DNA of 64,000 bases, from positions 23,464,867 to 23,528,866 of the forward strand of contig ML677335.1 in assembly GCA_007922305.1 (NCBI GenBank), written 5' to 3'. The DNA comes from Dermatemys mawii (lineage: Eukaryota > Chordata > Testudines > Dermatemydidae). Positions 22,916 through 36,467 of this stretch are shown here, piece after piece. Under the pieces are notes generated by a model. That model saw only the letters and a program-made list of their open reading frames with translations, made no database searches and had not been told where the DNA came from. Position 1 is the stretch's first letter. Every line of letters begins with the position of its first letter. The position numbers and the translations under genes are program-made.

Positions 22916-23027
22916 AGCGACAAAGAGTTTTGTAGCACCTTATAAACTAACAGATGTTAGTCTATAAGGTGCTACAAGACTCTTAGACGCTTTTGCAGAT
23001 CCAGACTAACATGGCCACCCCTCTGAT
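22916..23027. mobile_element. Minimal palindromic Penelope-like insertion, 15-bp TSD
   Basis: The left arm AGAGTTTTGTAGCACCTTAT plus AAACTAAC is followed after about four bases by its inverted copy GTTAGTCTATAAGGTGCTAC plus AAGACTCT. A one-sided tail then contains CCAGACTAACATGGCCACCC and CTCTGAT. The repeats ACTAACATTTATATA (22901-22915) and ACTAACATTTGTATA (23028-23042) flank the unit with one mismatch, and the target looks like a MIR tail. The arm core TTTGTAGCACCTTA is shared with the ends of the 42707-45819 element. Confidence 0.8.
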
Positions 23028-23090
23028 ACTAACATTTGTATAGTATCTTTCATCAAGATCCTAAAGCACTTTGTACGTATCAAGAACCAT
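23028..23090 (-). repeat. MIR tail fragment hit by the palindromic insertion
   Basis: CATTTGTATAGTATCTTTCA then CCTAAAGCACTTTGTAC is a MIR tail read on the minus strand. Its start is duplicated as the TSD of the insertion at 22916-23027. Confidence 0.45.
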
Positions 23091-24869
23091 GGTTCTTCAC
23101 ACTCAGTGCTAAATTCAACCTGACAAAACATTATTTGGTGGGGAGGGTCAAGAGGGATCATTTAAAATCCTGTGGCTCTTTCACTTTAGAAAGCACTGCA
23201 AACATAACCCTTTCACATTATGCCTGTGTCCCAATGGTAGCTAGCAACAAAGGGCTAGGGCTTGGACTTGGTCTTGTGCTGCCTAGTGAGATGGCCACCA
23301 ACACACTGGGGATTGAAGCAAGGACCTCCAGATCTGAAAGGAGGAGTCTCCACAGTTTGAGCTGAAGAGCCAGGCTCTGTGTCTTGCACTGTAGCGGACT
23401 CTCAGGAGCAAGAACAGAGGAGAATGTGTAACACACACTGACCAGGGGGTAACACTTGCACCCTCTGTAATAATCACTTAAAGGTGTGCACTCATTTTGA
23501 ACAAATTTAACTGCCTACATAAGTGGAAGACTATTGTATAGAGTATCTCGGTTGTTCCTTGAGGAAGGAATATTTTAAAAGGAATTGAGGGCGTTAGGCA
23601 CCTGCTTCCCATTGAAAATCACTGACATCAGAAGAATGACATTCTCTTTAAAGATCTCAGCCTGAGACAGAGGAATAGGACCCCCACCCACACTGTAAAT
23701 GTGGATAGGAGGAAGTGTGATCACAGTCCGTGCACTGCATGTATGCATGTAGGAGAATCTTTCTCATTCTTACCTACATGTGTTTATCTCTCCCTTGTGT
23801 GTGTGTATATGTTTGTGCGATAAGGTAATGTGTCTCTCCTTGTATTCTATGAGCCATAATCTGTTCTCAGTTACATCTGCAACAGCGGAAATTAGTGAGG
23901 TACGCACAAGTTGTAACTCAGAGCAGAATTTGGGGTGTCTGTTTTTAAGTATCTAAATGACTTGGTAGCAAAATTCTTATTGAAAATCAATGGGACTTGT
24001 GTTTATGTCCCTTAGGCACTTTTAAAAGTCCCTCCCTTTGTCAGTTATTATAATTTATATATTACTTTACTTTAATTACTTTTTACCTGCTAATAGCATT
24101 AAAAAACTTTGAGAAAGTGAGAATGGGAGGGTGCTTGTATGTTTCACCCTGAAAACAACCTAAGTGCCTGGGTTCAGAAAACATCACATTTCTTGTGGGT
24201 AACCGAATCAACCCTGTGCTACCATGTTTTCCGGCTCTCTTTACTTCCACAAACGTTTAAGACCTGAATGGATTATAAAATGACCTTGGATTGTAGTGGA
24301 GTTTTCACAGGGTTAAGGAACACTGTTAAACTACAGTCCTTCCTCTCTATAGTGCAAGACCAAAGCATATTTTGACCATGATTGGAGCTACTGTTGTTGT
24401 AACCATCCCTTCCCCCTCAGGTCACTCTGCGGGGAGCCATAGTTTGACAATGGGCACGAGACACCGTGTGTTAACTTTCAGTCCGCTCTGTTCCCAAGGC
24501 CTGGGTTTCGGTGTAACTAAAAGGAGTGTGTGAATTTGCTGGCCTCTTCATGGCAGATGTTTATTTAAAAGACCAGCATGTTGTTCGATGTGACTGGCAG
24601 TCTGGCCTCAGGAGGTCAGAAGGTTGGAATAGCAGGGATATTACAGGTCCAGCTGGAGGTGCGTAGGCATCACTGGGAAGGAGGAGGAGTGCACAGTGCT
24701 GGCTTTTCTGCTTGGATCTTGCCAGTGCTATTAGTGCCTCAATTCTAGGAGCAATTTGAAGCTGATTAAATGGCAAAAGGTTTAAACGTTAACCAAAATT
24801 GCATCCAGTTTTGGTTTTGTTTTTAACAAGGCAGAGAGCACGTTTGACTGATGTGCCTGAGGAGAAAGT

Positions 24870-25255
24870 GTGTGGAGTTAGGGCCCTGCACCCCCACTTT
24901 CTGCGATTTACTGGGACTTTTAGCCAGCCAGTAAAACAAAAGGTTTATTTGAGATGACAGGAACACAGTTTAAACCAGAGCTTTTAGGCACAAACAGGAC
25001 CCCACAGTCAGGTCCTTTTCAGAGGCAGGGAGATTAAAACTCCTGACCTGGGGGCTCCCTTCTCTTTTCCAGCTTACTTCTTACTTTAAACCCCTGCAGC
25101 CAGGTTTTTTCTTTTTTAGCTCCCCCCCCCCGCCCCCCAGCCACTTCCCCAGCCTTTGTTTAGTTTTCCGGGCAGAAGGTATTACCTTTTATAACCCCTC
25201 TTTTGGCTTATGTTATAACCTCAGGTATCTTCCTTCAAAGGCTCACAGGGGGATC
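24870..25255. repeat. Possible LTR-like repeat fragment
   Basis: The sequence from CCAGTAAAACAAAAGGTTTA through CAAACAGGACCCCACAGTCA resembles, from memory, dispersed LTR-type repeats of turtle genomes. There is no coding region, no paired LTR and no primer-binding site visible, so this is a weak call that could equally be unique intron sequence. Confidence 0.2.
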
Positions 25256-25424
25256 ATTAAGGAAGTTGTCCCCTCTGTGTTGTCTGCCATGATTTGAGAA
25301 TGACTTTTAAGCTGTGTCTTTGAATGAATTTAGTAAGCTCACCAGGTGAGCGGGCAGGGTGCTGACTGGCCTGGCTCTCTAATAGCCACATTCATTGCGT
25401 TGTGTCTCTGGACTTTGGAGACTA

Positions 25425-25481
25425 GATTTATCCCTGGTGTAACTCTTTTGAGTTCAGTGTAATTACACCAGGGATGAATTT
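25425..25481. repeat. Short palindrome (ancient interspersed repeat)
   Basis: ATTTATCCCTGGTGTAACT is mirrored by AATTACACCAGGGATGAAT with a short centre. Similar single arms, such as GCGCCAGTGTAACTGAGATC near 9175, occur elsewhere in the window, suggesting an old dispersed family. Confidence 0.5.
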
Positions 25482-25861
25482 GGACCTGTGTTCACAGCAA
25501 ACATTTCTTCTCTAGAGATGGAAAAGAGGGAGTCAGGAACCCGCAGCAGTTCAGATATGGAGAGAGGGGATCTTTCCGAGGCACCACGCTCTGTCATTCT
25601 TCACCAGCTTCTTCAGCTATCATTCAGGAGAATGTCCAGTCTACACGCCCCCTTCCTCCCCCCATCCCTTTCTGCCTCCAATCAGAGGGAAAGGCTCTAT
25701 CCTCTACTCTGCTTTTGTATTCTTCTAAGTAGCCTTTCTTGGGACCCCTGGCTGCCCAGCAGCAAACTGAGCTTTGCTTGGGATTCCAGGGGCAGAAGTA
25801 AAGGCAAAGAGAACAGTGTACACTCTTGTTCTCCAGCTGCACTCTTCTCCCTCCTCCCTCC

Positions 25862-26045
25862 CCGTAATCATGGCTTCCAAGGCAGGTTGTGGAACCCCAT
25901 CATTGGAGGTTTTTAAAAACAAGTTGTGTAAATACGTGTCAAGGACGGACTCTGCTTACTATGCCCTGCTTCAGCACAGGGGGCTAGACTTGGTGGCCTC
26001 TTGAGGTCTCCTGCAGCCCTACATTTCTATAATTCTGTGGCTTCT
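25862..26045 (+). repeat. CR1 LINE 3' end with last ORF2 codons
   Basis: Plus-strand translation gives GCGTPSLEVFKNKL followed by a stop and the 3' untranslated part, with GGGGGCTAGACTTGGTGGCC and a terminal TCTATAATTCTGTGG. This is the normal carboxy end and 3' end of a sauropsid CR1. Confidence 0.75.
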
Positions 26046-28939
26046 CTGCCTGCGTCTGTGGCCGGGCCCTTGTTCCCTTTCCAAGCAGTCTGTTTCCCCT
26101 GTAGTCCTGCTCTTTCCCCCACCCCTTTCCTACTAACACCTCCTCTTTATTTGACCTTTCTTGAAAGGCTAGGGAAGTGACTACTTCCTGCTATGCCAGG
26201 TGGAAGTGACAGATCAGGTAAAGGAGCTATAGAAAACTTCTAGGAGAAACGGCCTGTACCAGGAAGAGGATGCTTCGCTGTTGCAAGTAACCCTGCTTTT
26301 CCCATACCAGTCAGCTTCCATTTAACAGGTGGTGTTTTGTTTTTTTAAAATTAATGCTCTTCGTGTTTCTCTTTTTATATTAAGAAGAGCCAGTATCATC
26401 AATCTATTCATCCACAATGAAGCTGGTGTAAAAGGAAAGGGATTGTTTTGTGTATGTGCTTCCCCCCCAAATACTAAATGGATTTTTTTCACCGTGGAGA
26501 GAATGTAAAAGATTTCCCATTCAGTGGGTGGCCAGGGCTGGCTGGAATTAGCAAGTGTCAGGAGGGAGTATGAAAGGCTGTTTTGATTGCTTATGATAAA
26601 TGTGCCCAGCATGGTACTCTTCCTTCTTCCCAACAAAGTACCTCGTCCCCCACCCCTCCCCGCCATCCCAAGCTCCCATTCTTCCCCCCACCATAGCTCA
26701 CTGAAACACTAACTTTTGCAGCCTGCCAAAGAAGCAAATATGCTCTGTCCAGCTGTGGAGTCCTTTCTTTACTTACGGCTTTCTTCTCTTTCATCCACTC
26801 TGTTTGGGCCACATCCACAGATGCAGAAGAGCTGTGCTTGGCACAGCTGGGCCAGCAGGGATGGAAAAGGTAGCTTAAAGTACTTCCCCAATAGCTGGGG
26901 CTCACTGGAACCAGTTTGACCTCTGGTGTAAATTAGGGCTGCTAAATCCCACTGACTGCAATGGCTTCCAAGGGGCTGCAACACTGGCTGGGCATCACTG
27001 GAGTGCAGTCCCTTTCAGCCGTGTCCCTGTGCTGGTGGAAGGAGGTGGCCCTAGGGCAGCTTTGTGGCCTGAGTGTGCTGCTAGAGTGGGGCAAAGGGGC
27101 GGGAGCCAGGGAGCACTGTGGGGACTGGTTTCAACAGACCGATCTGCATTTCTGAGCCCAGTCCCTACGGCTCTCCCTGGCCTACATAGGATTCTTCCAG
27201 CCATCCCCACTTCTGGGGCAAATTCTCAGGTATGGGACCTGCCCATCTTCGCCAGTGGCAGACATTATCCATTTTGATATTCACCTTTTTCCAAGGTTTT
27301 TAGCTCTTTCAACTTAAATGTAAAACCAGACAGGATTTGAAAGCCATTAAAACCTAGACTGATTCTCGGGGTGGCCACGGGGAAATATACTCATGAGCTG
27401 GAACCCTTCTCCACCAAATGAATTGTGCTCCCCACAGATAAGAAACCTGGAACATGAAGTGCAAGGTATGAAACAGAAGTAGGGAGGCCCCTGAGGTTCA
27501 GTGTCTTGTGCCACTCTGGATGGGACCTGGCTTTGATTTCTTCCTCATATCTGTAGGGGGTCAGAGTTCTACCCAAGAAGATTCCTCAGCTCTGTCAAAA
27601 GGGCTCCCACTGCTTAATGACGAAGGGGCGTCCTTGATCTGAATGGTGGTCGTGACCTAAGTGGCAATGAAAGGGTTGGTTTAAGGAGGAAAAAATGAGG
27701 AGTGAGTGTTCCAGAAGGGGCCCTGAGGACCACAGCCATCCCATCTTGAGCAAAGCGCCATTAAACTTTAACAGGGACCATACAGTTGATGATAACAGCC
27801 CAGCCCTTAACTATGGGAAAGAAAGGCCCAAAGAACACACTCACAGCTGTGGCTTGTTGCTTCACATCTTTTGGTGATGCAATAAAATGACTGGAAGCCT
27901 CAGGTCCGTGCCCAGGCAGGGACAGCCTGGTAGATTTGTGGCAGTGAAAGGAGGAGGGTGGAGGTTAATAACACACACTCTTCCTACCCCTGAATTGTGG
28001 GCTGACTGGGGGCTGAAGCACTCTGCTGCTTGATGGTAATAAAGATTGCTAGCAGTTGTTTCTTTCTTCTCTTCCCTGGCCCTCTCCCTCGCTCACTTTA
28101 AGTCATAGAGAAATAAGAGGCACATTACAGGGGCAGGATGCCTAGCTTGAGCTGCCCCTTTGTGTATTCTGTCTCTTCACTATTGGCTGCAAGCAACAGC
28201 TGAAATGGAGCGGGAGAAAGGGAGCTGTCTACCTGGGAGCTGGGCTGATGGTTTATTTTTTCTTCCCATCTCCATTTTCTGAAGAAAGAGAGGAGCAGTC
28301 GCTTAGGGCAAAGTTCAGCCCTGGTGGAAGCAGGTAGAGGCACGTCAGACCATGGCTGCTGGTGTCCCCCACACTTGTGTGGTCTCTCTGGTGAAGAGTT
28401 AGTTTGCTGGGTTTAGTGCTGTGCGGGTATTTATGTAAATGAACTAAATGTAGGGGAGACCAGGCAGGGAGGGGTGAGGGAACGTGGCTGAAGGATGAGC
28501 ATTGCCAGAGCCTGGGTGCTGGTGATACTTGGTGGGGAAACGGCTCTTTGCCCCTTCCCATGAATGATGTTCACAAGCTTTGATTAAGGAGTGGAGAATT
28601 GGCTGCTTTCCCGTTGGGTTGGATCTGGATGGGGGCTGGACAAGCAGGAATCTTTTGCCCCTTTCTCCATGTTGCCTAGTGACAATAGCTGCTTGGAACT
28701 CACTAGTATTTCCATGGGGCAGGTTATTCCATATAAGACTAGTGCGGATAAGAAAGAAGATTGTGATATAATATGCTGCTATGCACATCCCCGCCATCCA
28801 TAGCCTCTCCTTTTCCCCTCGCAGAAACAAAGGAAGGCCGGCCACCTCTGCAATATAGCTATGGGCTGGTTCATGGAAATGAAAGGGGATTTAGGGAAGC
28901 ATGTGAACAAATGAGCAGAAGAAAAGACAAGGATAGAGA

Positions 28940-29060
28940 GAGTCCTGTGTTCTAATCCCAGCTGAGCTGCCAGCTCTCTGCGTGACCTGACTGTGCATGT
29001 CACTCAGATTCCCTCCTTGTGCTGTATAACTGAGGTGAATTAAATGCTACCTCTAGGTGG
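28940..29060 (+). repeat. MIR fragment, plus orientation
   Basis: GTGTTCTAATCCCAGCTGAG, TCTGCGTGACC, CATGTCACTCAGATTCCCTC and TGTATAACTGAGG follow the MIR head-to-core order on the plus strand. Confidence 0.55.
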
Positions 29061-32000
29061 AGCTTCCTGGAGAACATATTTCTTACACCCCAATATTGTG
29101 GACTTGTGCATTAGGCACTATTGGAATTCTGTAAGTACATTAGAAAGGGGAACGTGTTCTGCACTGTAAGAAGGGTTGTGTTTTTGTCACAGGAGGTCTA
29201 GGAGTCACAGACTCTGACTTTCTGGTTTTGCAGGCTCTTCTTGCAGCTGAGCCCCATGCAGGGAGCTGTCTGTGCTCTGCTCCTGGGCAGGGACAATGCA
29301 GATCATTTTGCAGATAATCAAGGATGAGTCAAATCTGTGATTTTTTTTGTCCACTTTTGCCATGACTCATCTGTAATTTCCCCCTCCCCTCTCCACAATC
29401 CTGTCTGATGACCCAAAGCACCAATTATAATCAACAGAGAAGCAAAGTGTCTACTGCAGTAGGGAAAAGGTCTGGATTTTGTTTTGGTTGATGATGAGCT
29501 CTCTCTCACACACTAGAAGGATTCACATGTTATTCTGTAGTATAGAAGAGGTCCTGCCATCTTACCTAGGCTGGGTTCTGAGACAAAGCAACCACATGGC
29601 AGTGCCACAACAGAACACAGAGATGTTTGCATTTGGGATGTTGCCTTGGCATACAGGGATGGGATGTAGCAGCTTCCTGGCAAGACACGTCTCCCTGTGA
29701 AGACGAAAGATCTCCATGTTGTGATGTCTCAGCCCTACTGCACTTGAAATCAATTTATGCCCCTCTGGTCACTGTGTGAGCTGGGTTTATAAGACGTGGA
29801 GCAGGCTGGTGAGCATCAGAATAGTCCCATGAATTTTGGGTGGGAGAGAATGCTATGTGTAAGGTCATGAGGAAAAAATGTAAACTAGAAGGCAAAGGTC
29901 CCTTTCCTTCTACAAGTCAGTGCCCTGCTTGGAGGAAGTTCGTGCTTGTACAGCTTGTAAATTGCAGTGCTGTTAGCCCATGGCATAGCGTTTTAAATCT
30001 GACTTTAAAAAAAAAAGGTGAAATAAAAAACTAACTGGCACATATGCAGCAGAGAGAAACTTAATCGGTAGCTTCAGGCCTGCATTACAACTCTGGCCAG
30101 GGATAATATATCTTTAAGTACTTGTAATCCTTTGAAATTCCCTTCAGCCATGCCTGGGAGAGGACTGGAGATTACCAGGAGGGCTAGGGTGGGGGAGAAC
30201 TCTGCCAGACGCACTTTAAGAGACTAATGGATTTCTAATGTTTACATTTGGTATATACAAACCTACTTTATAAATGATCCCGGCATTAGAGTTGTAAAAC
30301 AAAGTCATAAAATGGGCCTGCAGCTCCGGCAAAGAGCATAAATGGCTCTTTCCGCAGGCCGATGAGGGGGAAGCAGAGCACGTCGCAGAGCAGGTCGCAA
30401 TCAATATTTATGTGTGTATCTGCAGTATGGGAAGGAGGTGGAGCATATGCATGATATATGCCATGAGCCATTATTGTGGGGCACTGGGATTACTTTTTTT
30501 CCCCGGGCGAATGCTGGATCTCAGGAAAATGAGGGACAGGAAATGCTGTGGGTAGAACCAGTCAGGTGCTGTGCACGCTTCTCCCACAATGCTCTTACAT
30601 TATGCCTCCCTTTGACCTTCAGTCTCCTTTTCCTGCCCCCAGATGTTCCAGTGTTGGTCCAGCTCCACCAGTGCACCTCATTCCTGACCTGTAACACACC
30701 CAGTCACTCCAGTCTCTTGATTCTCCTAAGCAGTGGCTTGAGATACCAGCAGCTGTTCTGTAGAGACTTGATTGAGGACACCAAATTCAATACACCTGTG
30801 ATTAAGACTTCTTGTTAGGTCTCTGTGCGTGAACAGTCAGTGCTTCCCTCCTGGGATCAACCACATCTTTGAGCATAGATGAGTCATAGATGACTCCAGG
30901 GAGTCTGGAGATCTGGGGGTTTTATTTCTCCTGGTCCACAAGCCAGCAGCTCTGACACCATGGCCAAGTCACTCTCCCATCTGTGTAAGGGGGGATAACA
31001 AGAAGTTATCATTGCAGAGATAGACACTTCGTTAATTTTTCAGTAAGACAGTTTGGAATCCTCGTAGGAAAGTGCTGTTGGAATGCAAAATATTATTTTA
31101 AGAGAGGGTTTCACACTTCATTGGCTGATGCTGGAAACAGATACTCTTACTACTCAGTCTGTTTTGCCAGAAAATCCAGATTTGTGGAACCAAAGAGATT
31201 ACATTATTTTGCAAAAAAGCCCAGTGATTGAGCAGTGGGTAAAACAGGTGAGGCTCCCTATGATCTAGGAACTCGTAGTGTATAGGTAAGATGTCCAGTT
31301 GAAAGGAGGTGATAGAATGTTACGAAAGCCACTGTACTGCCGCCCCTAGAGATATAGGTGGGAGAAATAACTAGAGGCAATGGAGGCTGAGCACTTAGGC
31401 CTGGGTGAGCCTCATATGAACTCATTAGTGACAGTGGCACCTAAATAAGGGTGTGGTGACACAGTGATACCTAATGGCATTTTTGCAGCATGTATTGGCT
31501 TTTTACACACGTTCTAAGAACATGTTGATTTATGGCACATACTGGAAGCACCCAGGAGTCACTGAGAATTCAGTCCTGAGTAACCTGGCACTTCCCATCT
31601 CTTTGTACCAGCTGTTCTTACCAGCCGCTTTGCAAAGGTCTCTGCAGTGCTGCACCTGACCATCCCTCTGAATCAGCCATACTGAGCCAAATGCAGGGTA
31701 GAAGCCTCTCCAGCACTGTGCTAATCCATCCACCCACCCTGTTGCTTGTAGCCATCTTACCTTTCTCCGTGATTCTCATCAGGGTAGGTTAGAGATGCAG
31801 AGTGTGATCAGACCGGTGCCTAGATGTCAGATCTCCAAGAAACATGCAGGTTCTGCAATAGGTAGTATTGGCGATTCAGCGAGAAAGTGATGCTCCTCCC
31901 CCTGGGACCGTGCTGAATACATACCACAACATGGTGCTAGATGTGCTACGGTTTTTAGATCTGAGGTAAAATAGAGATCTTGACCTCCACTTCAGCTGTT

Positions 32001-35000
32001 AAGGATTCCACCCCACGAAGTCTCATGCTCAGATTGTGAGGACCTACAGTGCCCTATGGATTTTGTACTCAAAGCCAGGCTCACAGACTTGCTTTTCTCT
32101 GTAAACCAGTAACAGTATGTTCCCAGTGACCCGTGGTCTAGAGAGTATTGAATATGGTGACTAGGGAGAGTGACTATAGTCAAGTAAATGGTTTGTAACA
32201 TGGTCATTTATTTCTTATCTTGAACATGTATCTTCAGTGCAGTGTATGTTCCATTTCACCTGGTTTCTGTTGATCTGATGAACTTCAAAAATTCAAGTGA
32301 CACTTTTTGCGATATGAACAGTTTTCAGTATGTCTTGGCTAAAATTTCAACTCTAATAGGGTCTGCTGTTGTGTTGTGTTGCTATCTAATAGTTATTTTG
32401 TTTCACCCCCGAGGTAGCAGCATTTCAGTGGTGTGAGGTATAAGATGATATCTTCCTGATGAAAGGTGAAGGCTTCTCTTATATCAGTTGGTCTCTACTC
32501 TCCGCAGGGCAGAAGCCATTGTGGTCTTGCTCCTGTCCTTTGTGCCCCATAGTTGACCAGAACCTTGCTCTGCCTATCAGTTGTGTTTGGTATTGTTCAC
32601 AAAAGACCATGGTCTAATGTCAGGCCCAGCAGTGAAATCCATGCACAGCGTCACCTGCAACATTATCATGGTCAGCAGTTTTGACTGATTCTTCCCGTAC
32701 CTATTTCCCCCGGTTCTGATAGGCTCTCCCTACCCCCTTGCTCCTTATCTTTGTAACTGATGGGGTGCTGATGTCACCCCTCAGTGCTGGTTGTCCTCTC
32801 AGAGATCCTGCTGAGCTTTGTACTAATGTCTTCTTTTTAAAGGCCAAAATAGAAAGCTGTGAAAAGCTTGTTGTTTAGTCATTGCTCCCCGCTGTTTATC
32901 TGTGGGATCTACACTAAAGGACACTTATTGATTAAATCCTTCAATCCTCAAGTATTTGAATGCTCATTGCACTGTGTTCAGTTCTTCACAAAAACATAAT
33001 GCTCTCCTGCCCGTTTCTTCCCCTCCTACCCTGTGATGGCTTAGAGCGCCAGCCGGCAGCCTGACGTTTGAGTTGGGCCACAGCTCCCAATAGCTCTCCA
33101 AGAGGGCATTGTACATCCTAATCGTTCTGTGTCCCTGTGCAATTGGTAGGGTGCTGAGAAAATTACAGACCTGCAAATGAAATCAGGGAGGGAATGGCTG
33201 GTGGCGACAGCAGAGAGGGGAAGAGCTGGAAAGAGAGAGAGAGAGAAGCTTGCCTGGAGTTTAATTCATTGTTTCCAAAAGAGCAGTTAATGGATTATGA
33301 CAAATGTCTTACTGTTCTCCCTTAGTGTTGTGTTAAAATGGAAATGGAAGGTCAGTTTTCCTAAATGGATTTTAAATGACTGACCTCTTGTGTTTTTTCA
33401 CTCACTGCTTTTTACTCAGGAGGCAACTTGATCATTTTGCTTTCTTGGGCTGCTTGGCTTTTGTTTTCTTTTTCCTTCCTACAAGACTTGCAATGTCCTG
33501 TGGCCCTCCTTTATACCAGAGCTTTTTGCTATGGGTGACTGGGGAGTGGGCTCACTTCAGCACTGCCAACTCTCAAGATTTTATCACCAATCTGGCAACA
33601 TTTACCGGGAAGCTCTAGTGCCTGGAGCTGAAAATCTCAAATTTCACTCCCCAGTTAAAGAAGATTAAGCTTGTAGCCCTCAGAGTTGCAAAGAAAAGCC
33701 TAAAAACTTGATCTGCGAGTTACCTAAAGGCTCTGAAACCAAAAAGTCGAATAACAGAACCTTCAAATTTTAAAATTTAGTGATTTTTGCCGGGCCTGAT
33801 TTTGTGATTCGTGAATGCTAGGGGTAGTGACTCTAGTTTAAATTTTAGGGCTCATGAAGGTGATGGAGTGGACAGCATTGGTTAGAGCTGGACATAGGGC
33901 GTGCAGACAACTCTGTTCAAGCATCTCAAGCCCGACCTGCTATGTCTGGTGCTGCTTGCTGGGCACATACAGCTCTGCTGTAGTAGCTCAGTGCTCACCT
34001 ACATCACCTTTGTTCCGTGTCACTCCTTGGTCTTGCCTGAAGACAAGCTACCGATTGTCGCTTGGGGTCAACTTTTGGGATATGTGTATAAATATTTACT
34101 AAGGTCAGCCCTGACAAACTCACTACACTTGTGACCAAAATGTCACACCTGAACTCAGGTTTCTAGAGAGGAGACTAGTGTATTAAATCCTTGCTTCGCT
34201 GTCATGTGCTCTGGGATCTTGCTTTCTTTATACCTCTTGATTCCTAAAGCAAATGGCCTAGCTGGTATAGAAGTAGTCACATTTATGTGCCAGGGAGATT
34301 GTGAGTGTGTGGTGTCCAAGTCTATTACCAATTCAGTGGTTTTAGTCATGGAAAAAAAAGTCACTGGTACTTTGGATTATATTTGCAGCTGCTGCAAAAC
34401 CTCTATTGTTGATCATTCACGAACTATTGTGATCGCTGGGTTGGAGTGTATAATCTTCTGAGAGGGATGAGCAAGGCATGGGTAGGGGTAGTGGAATGTG
34501 AGTGTTATGCAAAAGAAGCGGGAGAGTTGGCTGGTGTGCAGACCACTGGAATCCAAAAAAGAGTTCTGCCTAAAACCTGAAAAGACAGGTCTGCGTGATT
34601 TATGTTGCGGTCATGGTCAGCTTTCCCAATGCAAGCCCTGCTGGGGTTTTGTTTGGATCATACCAATGCATTCCTTTAGGCTGTGGGATTGGAGGCCCTG
34701 GGGCAGTGCCAGACCCTCTGCTCATTCTCACAGAAGGGAACCTGTGAAAGAGCTGACATGGAGCAGGAGACTGGGAGGAAGATGGTGTGAACAGCCTCCT
34801 TTCCATTTCTGCAGCTTGATTTCTTTAACCCCTTTGGTTCTGATCCAGGCTTTGTAGGTACATCCTCCGAGCAGCCTCAAATGCCTCATGTGTCCTGATA
34901 ATGGGTTCACATTGCTGTTGGGGCAGTGATGAGGCAGCTCTGACATGCAGTACCTGCCCCAATTCCTGGAGTTATCGTGTGTTTTCCCTACTGCAAGTAC

Positions 35001-35089
35001 CTCCACCCAGCAAGAACTGTAGAATTAGTGTGACTTTGGAGTGCTAGGGTGCCAGTGACACATTATGGATGCCCTGGGTCTGGTTAGCA

Positions 35090-36450
35090 GCAACATGGCT
35101 GTGGGTCAGAGGCACTTGGCTGAGTCATAGGAGTTGATCCCTGATCATCTTGGCTAATCGCCACTATGAAAGTATCTAATTCTTTTTTAAACCCACTTAT
35201 ACTTTTGGCTTCACAACATCCTCTGGCAATGAATTCCACAGGTTGACTGTGCATTATATGAAGAAATACTTCTCTGTTTGTTTTAAACCTGTAGACTATT
35301 AATTTCCTTGGGTGACCGTTGGTTCTTTTGTTATGCGAAGGGGCAAATAACACTTCCTTATTTACTTGTTCCAAATCATTCATGATTTTATAGACCTCTA
35401 TCATATTCCCCCCCACACCTCCCCGCAGTCATCTCTTTTCAAAGCCAAACCATCCTTGTCTTTTTAATCTCTTCTCATATGGAAGCTGATCCAAACCCCT
35501 AATAATTTTTGTTGCCCTTCTCTGTACTTTTTCCAGTTCTAATAAACTTTTTTGAGATGGGGCGATGAGAACTGCATGTGGTATTCAAGATGTGGGCATA
35601 CCATGGATTTATATAGAGGCATCATGATGTTTTCTGTCTTATTATCTATCCCTTTCCTAATGGTTCCTATCATTCTGTTAGTGGGGGATTTTTTTGTTTT
35701 TGTTTTTACTGCTGCTGCACATTGAGTGGATGTTTTCAGAGAACTCTCCAGGATGACTCCAAGATCTTTCATAAATGGAAACAGCTAATTTAGACCTCAT
35801 CATTTTGTGTGTATAGTTGAGATTGTTTTCCAGTGTGCATTACTTTGCGTTTATCAACACTGAATTTTATTTGCCGTTTTCTTGCCCAATCACGCAGTTT
35901 TGAGAGATTCTTTTGTAACTCTTTCCAGTCTGCTTTGGGCTTAACTATTTTAAGTAATTTTGTATCGTCTGCAAACTTTGCCACTTTGCTGTTTTTCCTT
36001 TTTTCCAGATCATTTATGAATATGTCGAACAGCACTGGTCCTACTACAGATGCTTGGGGGATACCACTATTTGCCTCTCTCATTGTGAAAACTGACAATA
36101 TATTCCTACCCTTTGTTTCCTATCTTTTAACCTGTTACTGATCCATGAGAGGACTTTCCTTCTGATCCCATGACTGCTTACTTTGCTTAAGAGCCTTTGG
36201 TGTGGGACCTTGTTAAAGGCTTTCTGAAAGTCCAAGTATACTATATCCACTGGATTGCCCTTATCCACATGCTTCTTGACACCCTTAAAGAATTCAAATA
36301 GATTGGTGAGGCATGATTTCCCTTTACAAAAGGCATGTTGACTCTTCCCCAACATATTGTGTGCATGTATGTATCTGATAATTCTTAAATAAAGAGCTAA
36401 TTGGTTTAGACTCTGGTTACGCTTATGGAAGTGTTTGTGTAGCATGCTCA
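35090..36450 (-). mobile_element. 5'-truncated CR1 LINE with broken reverse transcriptase
   Basis: Successive minus-strand frames (36445-36080, 36098-35790, 35772-35539, 35416-35084) give the CR1 reverse transcriptase in order: GKSQHAFCKGKSCLTNLFEF, DIVYLDFQKAFNKVPHQRLL (motif A), a SGIPQAS-VVGPVLFDIFIND block, AKFADDTKLL (motif C, FADD), then the thumb and carboxy-terminal parts (KTSTQCAAAVK, IMMPLYKSMVCPHLEYHMQF). The amino-terminal endonuclease is missing. At least three frame breaks separate the pieces, so the element is dead. It lies just upstream of a second CR1 3' end and the first UNC5B exon in the window. Confidence 0.9.
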
Positions 36451-36467
36451 GTAGGAGTAATTGTTTT

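Noticed and set aside
30190..30440. Possible conserved non-coding element
   Set aside because: Same reason: no comparison available and no recognisable site arrangement.
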